Assembly (NCBI RefSeq): GCF_003667445.1
Contig: NZ_RCTF01000008.1
Coordinates: 1 to 64,000, forward strand
Reading direction: 5' to 3'
Length of the DNA: 64,000 nucleotides
From: Xanthobacter tagetidis
Lineage (GTDB): Bacteria; Pseudomonadota; Alphaproteobacteria; Rhizobiales; Xanthobacteraceae
This document shows positions 8,004-17,206 of the stretch, in pieces. The first letter of the stretch is position 1; every line of letters begins with the position of its first letter. A program made the translations under genes and the position numbers. Under the pieces are notes generated by a model. That model did not search any database, was not told the DNA's origin, and was given only the letters and a program-made list of their open reading frames with translations.

Positions 8004-8836
8004 TGAGCGGCTACGCCCTGCAGATCGGCGCCATTCTGTGCGTCCACGTCATCGCCGCCTATGCCGCCTACATGACGCTGGCGGCCGGGCAGCTCAATCT
8101 GGGCATCGCCGGCTTCATGGCGCTCGGCGCCTATGGCTCCGCCGTGCTGTCCAATGCCGGCTGGGCCATGCCGCAGTCGATCGCCGGTGCGGTGCTGCTG
8201 GCGAGCCTCGTCGGGCTGTGCGTCTCCTATCCGGTGCTCCGGGCGCGGGGCATCTACCTCACCATCGCCACCCTCGCCTTCTCGGAGGTGGTGGTGGCCC
8301 TGATCCTCAACATGGAGAGCCTCGGCGCCGCCAGCGGCCTCGTGGTGGTGGGCCATCTGGGCTTCTGGCCGATCCTGTGGGTCACGCTCGGCGTGGTGGC
8401 GCTGGTGGTGTTCCTGGCCTCGACCCGCTTCGGGCTGTGCCTCACCGCGATCCGCAACGACGCGCAGGGGGCGGCGGTGTTCGGGGTGCGCACGCGCCGC
8501 ATCGAGGTCACCGCCTTCACCATCGGCGCCGCCCTCGCCGGGCTCGCCGGGGCGCTCTACGCGCATCATTTCTCCTATGTGGAGGCACAGCGCTTCAACG
8601 TGCTGCTGAGCACCTATGCGGTGCTCTACACCCTGCTCGGCGGACTCCAGACGCCGCTCGGCCCGCTGGTGGGCGCCGCCCTCTTCACGCTGGCGCCCGA
8701 GCTGCTGCGCGGCACCGACGAGTGGCGCTACGTGACCTTCGGCGCCGTCATCGTCGTGCTCATGCTGCTGCGCTCCGAGGGCCTGTTCACGCGCAGCTTC
8801 ATCCACAATCTGATGCACCGGAGGCCGGCCACATGA
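8003..8836 (+). CDS. Branched-chain-type ABC importer, permease 2 (LivM family)
   Basis: A 277-residue permease starting on the last base of the preceding stop. Family features are the N-terminal GQLNLGIAGFMALGAYGSAVL, LRARGIYLTIATLAFSEVV, and the ATPase-contacting loop LCLTAIRNDAQGAAVFGV. About eight to ten membrane segments. It should pair with the LivH-type subunit to form the channel. It overlaps the following ATPase gene by 4 bp (ATGA). Confidence 0.94.
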   Translation: MSGYALQIGAILCVHVIAAYAAYMTLAAGQLNLGIAGFMALGAYGSAVLSNAGWAMPQSIAGAVLLASLVGLCVSYPVLRARGIYLTIATLAFSEVVVALILNMESLGAASGLVVVGHLGFWPILWVTLGVVALVVFLASTRFGLCLTAIRNDAQGAAVFGVRTRRIEVTAFTIGAALAGLAGALYAHHFSYVEAQRFNVLLSTYAVLYTLLGGLQTPLGPLVGAALFTLAPELLRGTDEWRYVTFGAVIVVLMLLRSEGLFTRSFIHNLMHRRPAT

Positions 8837-9708
8837 AGCCCAAGCTGTTCCTGCACGGGGTGACGCTGGCCTTCGGCGGCCTGACCGTCATCGACAGCCT
8901 GGACATCCAGGTGATGCCCGGCTCGCGCACCGGCCTCATCGGGCCGAACGGCGCCGGCAAGACCACGGTGTTCAACCTGATCAGCGGCGTCTACCGCCCG
9001 AACGCGGGCGAGATCCTGCTGGACGACGAGGCGATCGACGCGGTGCCGCTCGACCGCCGCGTCCGGCTGGGCATCGGCCGCACGTTCCAGAACCTGCGCA
9101 TGATGAAGCACCTGACGGTGCTCGAAAACATCATGCTCGGCCAGCACACCCATGTCGGCCTGTGGCAGCGCATGCTGGTGCCGCTGAATTCGCCGTTCAA
9201 CCGGGCGGGCCTCACCGAGACGCGGGCGGCGGCGCAATTGATGGGGCTCTCGGCCCATGCGGACCTGCTCGCCGACGGCCTGCCCTACGGCGTGCAGAAG
9301 CGCATCGAGATCGCCCGCGCGCTGGTGACGCGCCCGCGCCTCCTGCTGCTCGACGAGCCGGCGGCGGGCCTCAACTCGTCTGAGCGCGACGAGTTGCTGT
9401 CCATCCTCCTGACCCAGCTGCCGAAGGAGATGTCCGTGCTCATCGTCGAGCACGACGTCGCCTTCGTCTCCAGCCTGTGCGACCACGTGGTGGCGCTCAA
9501 TTTCGGCCGCAAGATCGCCGAGGGCCGCGCCGAGGCGGTGTGCAGCCACCCGGCGGTGATCGAGGCCTATCTGGGCAAGGACGACGACGCGGCGGACGCC
9601 GATGCCGGCGTGCCGGCCCCCGCGCTCGACGAAACCATCGTTCCCCAGGAGAGCGACCAAAAGAGCGAACGCGCGCCCGGCGCCGAGCGAGGCACCCATG
9701 CTGCTTGA
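8833..9708 (+). CDS. Branched-chain-type ABC importer, ATPase 1 (LivG family)
   Basis: A 291-residue ATP-binding subunit. Walker A is GPNGAGKTT (37-45), the Q-loop is GRTFQNLRMMKHLTVLENIMLG, the signature is the LivG form YGVQKRIEIARAL, Walker B is LLLLDEPAAGL, and the switch His is in IVEHDV. The C-terminus carries an extra acidic/Pro-rich tail of about 40 residues (DDDAADADAGVPAPA onward) beyond the usual LivG end. It overlaps the next ATPase gene by 11 bp. Confidence 0.94.
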   Translation: MKPKLFLHGVTLAFGGLTVIDSLDIQVMPGSRTGLIGPNGAGKTTVFNLISGVYRPNAGEILLDDEAIDAVPLDRRVRLGIGRTFQNLRMMKHLTVLENIMLGQHTHVGLWQRMLVPLNSPFNRAGLTETRAAAQLMGLSAHADLLADGLPYGVQKRIEIARALVTRPRLLLLDEPAAGLNSSERDELLSILLTQLPKEMSVLIVEHDVAFVSSLCDHVVALNFGRKIAEGRAEAVCSHPAVIEAYLGKDDDAADADAGVPAPALDETIVPQESDQKSERAPGAERGTHAA

Positions 9709-10429
9709 GGTCGCAAACCTGTGCGTCTCCTACGGCGCCGTCACCGCGGTGTCCGGCGTCAGCCTCGGCGTGCGCGAGGGCTCCATCGCCACCGTGCTCG
9801 GCGCCAACGGCGCCGGCAAGTCCTCGCTGCTGCGGGCGATCATGGGTCTGACCCCGGCCACGGGCGAGGTGCGCTTTGCGGGCGAGGCGATCTCGCGCTG
9901 GCCGGCGGCGCGCCGCGTCGCCGCTGGCATCGCCATGGTGCCGGAAGGGCGGCGCATCCTGGTGTCGCTCACGGTGGAGGAGAACCTGCTCATGGGCGCC
10001 TATCCGCGCCATGACCGGCAGATCGCCGCCGACCTCGACAACATCTACGACCTGTTCCCGAACCTCGCCCGGCGGCGCCACGCCCCGGGCTCGGTGCTCT
10101 CGGGCGGCGAGCAGCAGATGCTCGCCATCGGCCGGGCGATGATGGCGCGGCCCAAGCTGCTTTTGATGGACGAGCCCTCGCTCGGCCTCTCGCCGCTGTT
10201 CGTGCGCGAGGTGTTCCAGCTGATCCGGCGGATGAATGCGGACGGCCTGTCCATCCTGCTGGTGGAGCAGAACACGCGCCTCGCGCTGCAGACCGCCGCG
10301 GACGGCTACGTGCTGCGGCTCGGCGCCTGCGTCGCCGCCGCCGACACGGCGACGCTCGCCCGGTCGGACGACCTCATGCACGCCTATCTCGGCGGCGCCC
10401 ACGCCGCCCCCACCGTTCACGGTCCCTGA
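9698..10429 (+). CDS. Branched-chain-type ABC importer, ATPase 2 (LivF family)
   Basis: A 243-residue ATP-binding subunit with Walker A GANGAGKSS (35-43), the LivF-specific MVPEGRRILVSLTVEENLLMGAY, signature LSGGEQQMLAIGRAM, Walker B LLLMDEPSLGLSP and switch region LVEQN. ATG 9698 lies inside the end of the preceding gene and gives the normal LivF N-terminus. It forms the ATPase heterodimer with the LivG-type subunit. The binding-protein gene follows 16 bp downstream. Confidence 0.94.
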   Translation: MLLEVANLCVSYGAVTAVSGVSLGVREGSIATVLGANGAGKSSLLRAIMGLTPATGEVRFAGEAISRWPAARRVAAGIAMVPEGRRILVSLTVEENLLMGAYPRHDRQIAADLDNIYDLFPNLARRRHAPGSVLSGGEQQMLAIGRAMMARPKLLLMDEPSLGLSPLFVREVFQLIRRMNADGLSILLVEQNTRLALQTAADGYVLRLGACVAAADTATLARSDDLMHAYLGGAHAAPTVHGP

Positions 10430-10445
10430 AGACGGAGCAACTGAC

Positions 10446-11633
10446 ATGGCGTTCGACTTTGGCATTCGCAGATCATGCGTGGTCGCGGCGATCCTCGCCT
10501 TGGGCGCGGCGCCCGCGGCCGCCCAGCAGCAGGACCTGCTGCTCGGCTACCTCGCCGCCACAACCGGGCCGTTCTCCGCGCTCGCCAAGCGCAATGCGGT
10601 GGCGGTGGAGATCGCGGTGGAGGACATCAATGCCGCCGGCGGCATCAACGGCAAGAAGCTGGCCGTCACGAGCTTCGACACCGGCGGCAAGCCGGAGCAG
10701 GCCGTGACCGGCGTCACCCGCTTCGCGCAGGACATGCCGGCGCTCGCCATCATCGGCCCGTTCAGCACCTCCGAATGCCGGGTGACCTTCCCCACCGGCG
10801 AGCGGCTCGGCATCGCGCAGATGTCCATGGCCTCCTCGGCGCCGAAGGTGGCGGCGCCCTTTACCTATGCGTTCCGCAACGCCACCGACGAGGCCTACAC
10901 CTATGAGCGCCTGTTCAAGACTCTGAAGGCGAAGGGCTATGCCCACGGCTCCGCCGCCGTCGCCTACGCCACCGACGACGCGGTCTCCCAGTCGCTCGGC
11001 ACCAAGGTGCTGCCGGACGCGATCAAGGCCGCCGGCATCCCGCTGGAGGAGACGGTGTCGTTCCGCGTCGCCGCGTTCGACCTCGCTCCGCAGGTCTCAC
11101 AGCTCAACCAGAAGCCCACCGATCTGATCGCCGTCGGCACCCCGCCGGAGCCGATGCTGAAGCTCTCGGCCGAGCTGCGCCGCCAGGGCAACAAGGGCCG
11201 CATGCTGGGCGGCTCCACCGTCGCCGACGCCGAGCTTCCCGCCCGCATGGGGGCCAATGGAGAGGGCACGGTCATCACCTCCACCTTCTTCTCGGGCATG
11301 CCGGACGAGCGCACCCAGAAGTTCGTCAAGGCGTTCGAGACCAAGCTGAAGGAGAAGGGCGAAACGGTGTTCGAGCCGAACCAGTTCGACGCCGCCACCT
11401 ACGACATCGTCATGATGTACGCCACCGCCATGAAGAACGCGAAGGTGACGGGCGATCCGGCGAAGCTCGCCGCCGAGCGCGCCGCGATCCGCGACGAGGT
11501 GCGCAAGCTCAAGGACTTCCCGGCGCTGGTCGGCCCGCTCTCCATCAATTCGGAAGGCGACGCGATCAAGACCATCTACGTGCTGGAAGCCAAGAACGGC
11601 CGCTGGGAGCTGGTGGACACCCACAAGAACTGA
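10446..11633 (+). CDS. Periplasmic substrate-binding protein of the branched-chain-type importer
   Basis: A 395-residue type I periplasmic binding protein with a signal peptide (1-26, cleavage after AAPAAA). The mature part opens with LLLGYLAATTGPFSALAKRNAVAVEIAVEDINAAGGINGKKL, typical of the Peripla_BP_6 family. It is the last gene of the importer operon. Family members bind amino acids, amides or aromatic acids between two Rossmann-like lobes; the ligand here cannot be assigned. The gene is followed by a 120 bp gap containing the next promoter. Confidence 0.93.
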   Translation: MAFDFGIRRSCVVAAILALGAAPAAAQQQDLLLGYLAATTGPFSALAKRNAVAVEIAVEDINAAGGINGKKLAVTSFDTGGKPEQAVTGVTRFAQDMPALAIIGPFSTSECRVTFPTGERLGIAQMSMASSAPKVAAPFTYAFRNATDEAYTYERLFKTLKAKGYAHGSAAVAYATDDAVSQSLGTKVLPDAIKAAGIPLEETVSFRVAAFDLAPQVSQLNQKPTDLIAVGTPPEPMLKLSAELRRQGNKGRMLGGSTVADAELPARMGANGEGTVITSTFFSGMPDERTQKFVKAFETKLKEKGETVFEPNQFDAATYDIVMMYATAMKNAKVTGDPAKLAAERAAIRDEVRKLKDFPALVGPLSINSEGDAIKTIYVLEAKNGRWELVDTHKN

Positions 11634-11700
11634 GACGGCCGCAGGCGCGCGGAGCCCCGCTCCGCCCCGCCGGGGACGCCAGCTGCCTCGCCCCCCTGCC

Positions 11701-11728
11701 TTGACAGCGGCGCCCTCGGCTCTATTGT
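11701..11728 (+). promoter_or_regulatory. Sigma-70-type promoter of the oxygenase cluster
   Basis: A perfect -35 hexamer TTGACA (11701-11706) and a -10-like TATTGT (11723-11728) are separated by 16 bp. The putative GntR operator starts at the last base of the -10, the classical position for steric repression. The ATG of the flavin oxidoreductase gene is 25 bp downstream of the -10. Confidence 0.55.
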
Positions 11729-11746
11729 GAAATGAAACACGAAGCA
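11728..11746 (+). promoter_or_regulatory. Putative GntR operator, copy 3 (oxygenase cluster)
   Basis: TGAAATGAAACACGAAGCA, nearly identical to copy 2 upstream of the importer operon and sharing a 15-bp core with copy 1 at the GntR gene. It is placed directly behind the -10 of the promoter and 7 bp before the ATG of the flavin oxidoreductase gene, overlapping the spot where a ribosome site would be. Confidence 0.6.
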
Positions 11747-11753
11747 CGAAGTC

Positions 11754-13214
11754 ATGGCGAACATTTGCGAGAAGCTTGAAATCCCGCCGGAATTCTCGAT
11801 GGAGGCCCGCCTCTATCGGCCGTCGCATCTGCCGGATGCCGCGATCCGGCTGGCGGCGCTGGAGGCGGCCATCCTCGACGACATCGAGGTGCTCAAGTAT
11901 CCGAGCGTGCCTTTGCCGTACGAGCACGACGACGCCATCCTGGAGGTGGCGATCATCGGCGCCGGCCAGAGCGGCAAGGCGCTGGCGTTCGGGCTGCGCC
12001 GCTACGGCTGCCACAACGTCCGGGTGTTCGACCGCGCCCCCAAGGGCCGCCAGGGGCCGTGGCGCACCTATGCGCGCAACCACCTGCTGCGCACCAAGAA
12101 GGATTCCACCGGCGGGCTCGAATGGGGCATCCCCAACCTGCACTTCCAGCGCTGGTGCGACGCGAATTTCGGCCCCGATTACTATCCGAGCATCAAGAAG
12201 ATCCCGCGCATCCTGTGGGCCGACTATCTCGACTGGTACGGCGACCTGCTCGATTTGCCCATCGCCTACGGCACGCGCGTCACCGACATCTCCTGGTGCG
12301 AGGAGGACGACTGCTTCGTGCTCGCCACCACCACGGGCGTGGAGCGCGCGCGCTTCGTCATCGTCGCCACCGGCATCGAGAGCGCGGGCCAGGCGCGCTT
12401 CCCGCAGATCGTCACCGACGTGCTGCCGGCGCACGCCTACGCCCACACCATGAGCGAACTGGCGGTGGAGGACGTCTGCGGCCGCGACGTCGTCGTGGTG
12501 GGGGGCGGGGCGAGCGCCTTCGACACCGCCAACGCCGCCCTCGCCGCCGGCGCGCGGCGCGTCGACCTGATGCTGCGCCGGCCGCATCTGCCGCCGGCCC
12601 ACCGGGTGTGCTGGGGCAGCAAGTGGAACGGCTACCACCGCCACTATATCGAGCTGCCGGACGAGATGAAGTGGGCCTATTCGCTCGCCGACCTGGACCT
12701 CGGCGTGCCGCCGCCGCGCGACACCTATTACGAGGCGGCCCGCGACCCGCGCTTCACGCTCTACGGCTCGGCCGGCATCGACGCGCTGGCGTTCCGCGAC
12801 GGGCGCATCCACGGCATCTATGGCGGCACGCCGCTCGCCCACGACTTCATGATCTGCGGCACCGGCGCGCGCAACTCGCTCGCCGACCAGAGCGAACTCT
12901 CAGCGCTGCTGCCCCACGTGCGCCTGTGGCGCGACGTCTACATCCCGAACGGCATGGCCTCGCATCCCGAGCTGGAGAACAGCCCCTATCTCGGCGAGGC
13001 GCTCCAGTTCACGCCGCGCACGGAGGACGGCAGCTTCGTGCGCCGGGTCTACTATCTGTGCTCCGGCGTCGCCCATCTCAGCGGCTTCCGCTGCAACCTC
13101 TCCGGCCTGCAGTTCGTCGCGCCGCGCATCTGCCACGACATCTCGCGCCAGCTCTTCCTCGCCCATGCCGGCGAGGTCAAGCACGCCTTCGATACCTACG
13201 CCATGTGGGAATGA
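11754..13214 (+). CDS. FAD/NAD(P)-dependent oxidoreductase, flavin-monooxygenase-like
   Basis: A 486-residue soluble protein with two dinucleotide-binding folds: GAGQSG (69-74) for FAD and GGGASA (250-255), preceded by VCGRDVVVVG, for NAD(P)H. The ATG-type segment FVIVATGIESAG (about 201-212) lies between them. The layout fits class B flavoprotein monooxygenases and lysine/ornithine N-hydroxylase relatives, but the Baeyer-Villiger/FMO fingerprint is not clear. An extra N-terminal helix of about 60 residues precedes the FAD fold. It leads a run of seven co-directional genes and is the third gene start carrying the operator motif. Substrate unknown. Confidence 0.8.
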   Translation: MANICEKLEIPPEFSMEARLYRPSHLPDAAIRLAALEAAILDDIEVLKYPSVPLPYEHDDAILEVAIIGAGQSGKALAFGLRRYGCHNVRVFDRAPKGRQGPWRTYARNHLLRTKKDSTGGLEWGIPNLHFQRWCDANFGPDYYPSIKKIPRILWADYLDWYGDLLDLPIAYGTRVTDISWCEEDDCFVLATTTGVERARFVIVATGIESAGQARFPQIVTDVLPAHAYAHTMSELAVEDVCGRDVVVVGGGASAFDTANAALAAGARRVDLMLRRPHLPPAHRVCWGSKWNGYHRHYIELPDEMKWAYSLADLDLGVPPPRDTYYEAARDPRFTLYGSAGIDALAFRDGRIHGIYGGTPLAHDFMICGTGARNSLADQSELSALLPHVRLWRDVYIPNGMASHPELENSPYLGEALQFTPRTEDGSFVRRVYYLCSGVAHLSGFRCNLSGLQFVAPRICHDISRQLFLAHAGEVKHAFDTYAMWE

Positions 13215-13253
13215 GCGTCGGGAATGACTTCGGATCATCTTCGGGAGAACGAC

Positions 13254-14033
13254 ATGAACGTCGCCGTCACTGTCCCCTCTTCGTCGCGCTGGTCGCCGGA
13301 AGAGACCCAGCTGCGCATCGAGCTTGCCGCCGCCTACCGGCTCACCGCGAAGCTCGGCCTGGACGACCTGGTCTACACCCACCTCTCCGCCCGCGTGCCG
13401 GGGCCGGAGAACCACTTCCTGCTCAACCCCTACGGGCTGATGTTCGACGAGATCACCGCCTCCTCGCTGATCAAGGTGGACGTGAACGGCGAGGTGGTGG
13501 ACGCCGGCACCGGGCAATGGCTGCACAACCCCGCCGGCTTCGTGCTGCACTCCTCGCTGCACCGCTCGGGCGACGAACGGGCCTGCGTGTTCCACTGCCA
13601 TTCGGTGAACGCCATCGCGGTGTCGTCGCTGGAGTGCGGCCTCATCCCCATGTCGCTGTGGGCGCTCTCCTATTACGACCGGCTCGCCTATCACGACTAT
13701 GAGGGGCCGCCGGTGCGCCTCGACGAGCGCGACCGCATCATCGCGAAGCTCGGCGACCACCAGGCCATGCTGCTGCGGAACCACGGCATCCTCACCACGG
13801 GCCGCACCTGCGCCGAGGCGTTCATCTACATGTATTACCTGGAGCGCGCCTGCGAGATCCAGGTGAAGGCGCAGTCCACCGGACAGAAGATCGTCATCCC
13901 GACCCCGGACATCTGCGAATACACCGCCGCGCTCAGGTATTCCGACATCCAGCACACCGGCAATCCCGGCGCCATCGAGTGGCAGGCGCTGATGCGCAGG
14001 CTCGACCGGGAAGACCCCTCCTACCGCGACTGA
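13254..14033 (+). CDS. Class II aldolase/adducin-family protein
   Basis: A 259-residue protein of the class II aldolase fold. Likely Zn ligands are H114 and H116 in VFHCHSVNAIAVSS and the later histidine in LLRNHGILTTG; FVLHSSLHRSGDERA is also typical. I prefer ATG 13254 (GGGAG 7 bp upstream) to ATG 13224. Family members cleave fuculose- or ribulose-phosphate-like compounds, epimerise, or decarboxylate. In this cluster an aldol-type cleavage or decarboxylation of a ring-fission product is plausible, but no phosphate-sugar context is visible. Confidence 0.88.
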   Translation: MNVAVTVPSSSRWSPEETQLRIELAAAYRLTAKLGLDDLVYTHLSARVPGPENHFLLNPYGLMFDEITASSLIKVDVNGEVVDAGTGQWLHNPAGFVLHSSLHRSGDERACVFHCHSVNAIAVSSLECGLIPMSLWALSYYDRLAYHDYEGPPVRLDERDRIIAKLGDHQAMLLRNHGILTTGRTCAEAFIYMYYLERACEIQVKAQSTGQKIVIPTPDICEYTAALRYSDIQHTGNPGAIEWQALMRRLDREDPSYRD

Positions 14034-14073
14034 CCCACCCCTCCCCACGGCACGAGAGCAGCGACGGCGCCCC

Positions 14074-15714
14074 ATGACCAGGCCCACCACTTTGGCGATG
14101 AACGGGATGGTGACATCCCCCCATTATCTTGCGTCCCAGTCGGGCCTCAAGGTGCTCCGCGAGGGCGGCAATGCGGTGGAGGCGGCGATCGCCACCGCGG
14201 CCACCATCGCGGTGGCCTATCCCCAGGCCAACAGCATCGGCGGCGACAATTTCTGGCTGGTAGGAAACGCCGGCGAGAGCGCGCCGCGCGCGCTCAACGC
14301 CTCCGGCCGCTCGGGCAGCCTCGCGACGCTGGAGCACTACCAGGCGCAGGGCTTGTCCGCCATTCCCGCGCGCGGGCCGCTGGCGGCCAACACCATCCCC
14401 GGCGCGGTTTCCGGCTGGCAGGCGGCATACGACTATTCGGCCGCCGCGCTCGGCGGGCGCATCCCGTTCAAGGAGCTACTCGCGGACGCCATCTCCTATG
14501 CGCGGGGCGGCATCCCCGTCTCCTCGCACCAGGAGGTGCGCGGCCCGATCGACTTCACGCTGGAGGACCCGGCCTTCGGCAACATCCAGCGCTTTCCCGC
14601 AACCCGCGCCGCCTATTGCCATCCGGACGGGCGGCCGCTGAAGCGCGGCGAGGTGATGCGCCAGCCGGACCTCGCCGACACCCTCGCCTTGATCGCCGAG
14701 GACGGCGCGCGCGCCTTCTACCAGGGCGAGACGGCGGCGAAGATCTCGGACGCGCTCCTCGCCGAGGGCGGCGTGCTGACGCGCGAGGACTTCGCCGACC
14801 ATGCCGCCGACTGGGTCGCCCCCATCAGCGTGGCCTATCGCGGCCGCACCGCCTTCAACCTGCCGCCCAACACCCAGGGCATGGCGGCGCTGGGCATCCT
14901 CAATATCCTTGAAAACTTCGAGGTGGCGCGGATCGAGGACGGCTCGACCGCCTTCTACCACCTCATGGCCGAGGCGGTGAAAGCCGCGTTCGCCGACCGC
15001 GACGCCTACCTGACCGATCCTGACTTCTTCGACATTCCGCTCGACCGCCTGCTCTCGGCCGAGCACGGGCGGGCCCAGGCGGAGCGCATCCGCGCCGAGG
15101 GCAAGGCCGCCTTCAGCGCCCCCGCCATGCGCGGCGGCGACACGGTGTGGATCGGCACCGTGGATAAGGAGGGCCATTGCGTCTCGCTGATCCAGAGCAT
15201 CTGCGACGGCTTCGGCTCGGGGCTCGTCATCCCCGGCACCGGCGTGCTGATGCAGAACCGCGGCAAGTATTTCGCCCTCGACACCACCTCGCCGAACCGG
15301 GTCGCGCCGCGCAAGCGCTGCTTCCACACCCTGATCGCCGGCCTGCTCTACCGCGACGGCGCGCCGGAGCTGGTCTACGGCACCATGGGGGGCGAGGGCC
15401 AGCCGCAGACCCAGGCGGCGCTGGTGGTGCGCATCATCGACTATGGCCTGTCGCCCCAGGAGGCGATCGAGGCGCCGCGCTGGCTGCAGGGGCGCATGCT
15501 CGATCTGTCCCAGCCGGGCTCGCAGCTCAACCTCGAAGGCCGCGTCGCCGACAAGGTGGTCCGCGAATTGCGTCAGCTCGGGCATCGGGTGGCTCTCACC
15601 ACGGATTATTCGGACCTCATGGGACACGCGGGCGCGATCCTGATCGACCGCAAGACCGGCGTTCTGCACGGCGGGGCGGACCCGCGCGGCGACGGCGCCG
15701 CGGTCGGCTTCTGA
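14074..15714 (+). CDS. Gamma-glutamyltransferase-family Ntn hydrolase (cytoplasmic)
   Basis: A 546-residue protein of the GGT fold. The likely autoprocessing/catalytic Thr357 is in GGDTVWIGTVDKEG; FGSGLVIPGTGVLMQNRG and GTMGGEGQPQTQAAL are the family oxyanion and substrate regions. There is no signal peptide, unlike periplasmic GGT. Such cytoplasmic homologues include gamma-glutamyl amide hydrolases and the oxamate amidohydrolase HpxW of purine catabolism. An amide-bond hydrolysis in the pathway is therefore likely. Ends 159 bp before the Rieske gene, in a gap with no clear promoter. Confidence 0.87.
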   Translation: MTRPTTLAMNGMVTSPHYLASQSGLKVLREGGNAVEAAIATAATIAVAYPQANSIGGDNFWLVGNAGESAPRALNASGRSGSLATLEHYQAQGLSAIPARGPLAANTIPGAVSGWQAAYDYSAAALGGRIPFKELLADAISYARGGIPVSSHQEVRGPIDFTLEDPAFGNIQRFPATRAAYCHPDGRPLKRGEVMRQPDLADTLALIAEDGARAFYQGETAAKISDALLAEGGVLTREDFADHAADWVAPISVAYRGRTAFNLPPNTQGMAALGILNILENFEVARIEDGSTAFYHLMAEAVKAAFADRDAYLTDPDFFDIPLDRLLSAEHGRAQAERIRAEGKAAFSAPAMRGGDTVWIGTVDKEGHCVSLIQSICDGFGSGLVIPGTGVLMQNRGKYFALDTTSPNRVAPRKRCFHTLIAGLLYRDGAPELVYGTMGGEGQPQTQAALVVRIIDYGLSPQEAIEAPRWLQGRMLDLSQPGSQLNLEGRVADKVVRELRQLGHRVALTTDYSDLMGHAGAILIDRKTGVLHGGADPRGDGAAVGF

Positions 15715-15873
15715 GGGCGCCGCCATGGCCCGGACCTCATCGCCCCACCCCCGCCGCCGCTTCCCACCTGCCGCCCGCTTGCGCGCCAGCGCGGCCGCGA
15801 CTGCGCAAAAGAGCGGCAGCCGTTCCGCACCCAGACGCCTAACCGGCCCCGTATCCCTCCATGGAGTTTCGCC

Positions 15874-16911
15874 ATGAACGCTCCCGTCCGCCTCGAACCG
15901 GCCGCACCGGATGCGGCGCTGCTCAACGACTGGCACGTGGTCGCCTTCTCGCGGGAGGTTGTGCCGGGCGCCATCGTCCCGGCGACGCTGCTGGGCGAGG
16001 ACCTGATCCTGTGGCGCGACAGCGCCGGCAAGATCTATTGCTGGAAGGACCTGTGCATCCACCGCGGCGCGCGGCTCTCCAAGGGCTGGATCGTCGAGGA
16101 CCAGGTGGTGTGCCCCTATCACGGCTGGCGCTATGACGGCACCTCGAAGTGCACGCTCATCCCCGCCGCTCCGGACCAGCCGCCGCCGCTCAAGGCCCGC
16201 ACCTTCCCCCACCCGGTGGTGGAGCGCTACGGCATGGTGTGGACCTCGCTGGGCCAGCCGGCGCACGACGTGCCGGTGTTCCCGGAGTGGGACGACCCCG
16301 CGTTCCGCAAGTTCAACACCGGCCCCTATCCCTACGACGCCAACGGCTACCGCGCGGTGGAGAACTTCATCGACGCGACCCACTTTCCCTTCGTCCATGC
16401 CGGGCTGAACGGGGTCGAGGACGCGCCCGACAAGGTGGAGGACTACAAGGTGTTCGAGGACGAGACCGGCCTCAGCACCAGCCCGATCCGCGTGTTCCAG
16501 CCCTATGGCGACCACCGCAAGGTTCCGGTCCACGCCTCCTACGTTTATCGCTGCTTCCGGCCGCTGGTGGCCTATTTCTCGAAGTCGGTGACCATCGCCG
16601 ACCCGGAGCGCGCCCATCTCGGCGGCGCCAACGACCGCTTCTGCACCTTCCTCGCCGCCCAGCCGGTGGACGAGGTGCACACCATCGTGCGCCTGTGCGT
16701 CGCCATCAATTTCGGCGCCGAGCTGACGCAGGCGGACATCGAGCGGCGGCAGGACACGGTGTTCGGCCAGGACCGCGCCATCGTCGAGACCCAGCGCCCG
16801 GAACGCATCCCGGTGGACCTCAGGGCGGAGATCCACCACCGCACCGACAAATTGGGCCTCGCCTACCGCCGCTGGCTCGGGGCCATGGGCCTCACCTACG
16901 GCACGGCCTGA
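15874..16911 (+). CDS. Rieske non-heme iron oxygenase, terminal oxygenase component
   Basis: A 345-residue protein. The [2Fe-2S] Rieske site is C61-x-H63 and C80-x2-H83 (CPYHGW). The mononuclear iron site is D167/H170/H175 in ENFIDATHFPFVH with the carboxylate D300 in DRAIVETQRPE. The single-subunit length and the IVETQRPE region are like demethylating/monooxygenating Rieske enzymes (vanillate O-demethylase and N-demethylase types) rather than ring dihydroxylating alpha subunits. ATG has GGAG 7 bp upstream. It is directly followed by its own ferredoxin and reductase genes, giving a complete three-part electron chain. Confidence 0.92.
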   Translation: MNAPVRLEPAAPDAALLNDWHVVAFSREVVPGAIVPATLLGEDLILWRDSAGKIYCWKDLCIHRGARLSKGWIVEDQVVCPYHGWRYDGTSKCTLIPAAPDQPPPLKARTFPHPVVERYGMVWTSLGQPAHDVPVFPEWDDPAFRKFNTGPYPYDANGYRAVENFIDATHFPFVHAGLNGVEDAPDKVEDYKVFEDETGLSTSPIRVFQPYGDHRKVPVHASYVYRCFRPLVAYFSKSVTIADPERAHLGGANDRFCTFLAAQPVDEVHTIVRLCVAINFGAELTQADIERRQDTVFGQDRAIVETQRPERIPVDLRAEIHHRTDKLGLAYRRWLGAMGLTYGTA

Positions 16912-16921
16912 GGGGGCGCCC

Positions 16922-17206
16922 ATGGCGATCGTCGTCACCGAGGCCTGCAACGGCTGCCGCTACACCGAATGCGTCGCGGTCTGCCCCGCCGGCTGCTTCC
17001 ATGCGGACGAGCGCATGGTCTACATCGACCCCGCGACCTGCATCGAGTGCCGCGCCTGCATCCCGGTCTGCCCGGTGCAGGCGATCTACGACGAGGAGGA
17101 CCTGCCCGGCGCGCTCTCCGGCTGGGTCGAGATCAACGCCACCCGCGCGCCGCTGCTGCCGGCCGTCGAGGAGAAGCTGCCGCCGCTCAAGGCGGGGGCG
17201 GCATGA
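16922..17206 (+). CDS. 7Fe ([3Fe-4S][4Fe-4S]) ferredoxin, Azotobacter FdI type
   Basis: A 94-residue ferredoxin with nine cysteines: C9, C12, C17, C21, C25 and C40, C43, C46, C50, in the spacing of FdxA/FdI 7Fe ferredoxins (CNGCRYTECVAVCP, then CIECRACIPVCP). It begins 11 bp after the Rieske gene and overlaps the reductase gene by 4 bp (ATGA). Most Rieske oxygenases take electrons from [2Fe-2S] carriers, so a 7Fe ferredoxin here is uncommon. It should pass electrons from the reductase to the oxygenase. Confidence 0.92.
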   Translation: MAIVVTEACNGCRYTECVAVCPAGCFHADERMVYIDPATCIECRACIPVCPVQAIYDEEDLPGALSGWVEINATRAPLLPAVEEKLPPLKAGAA

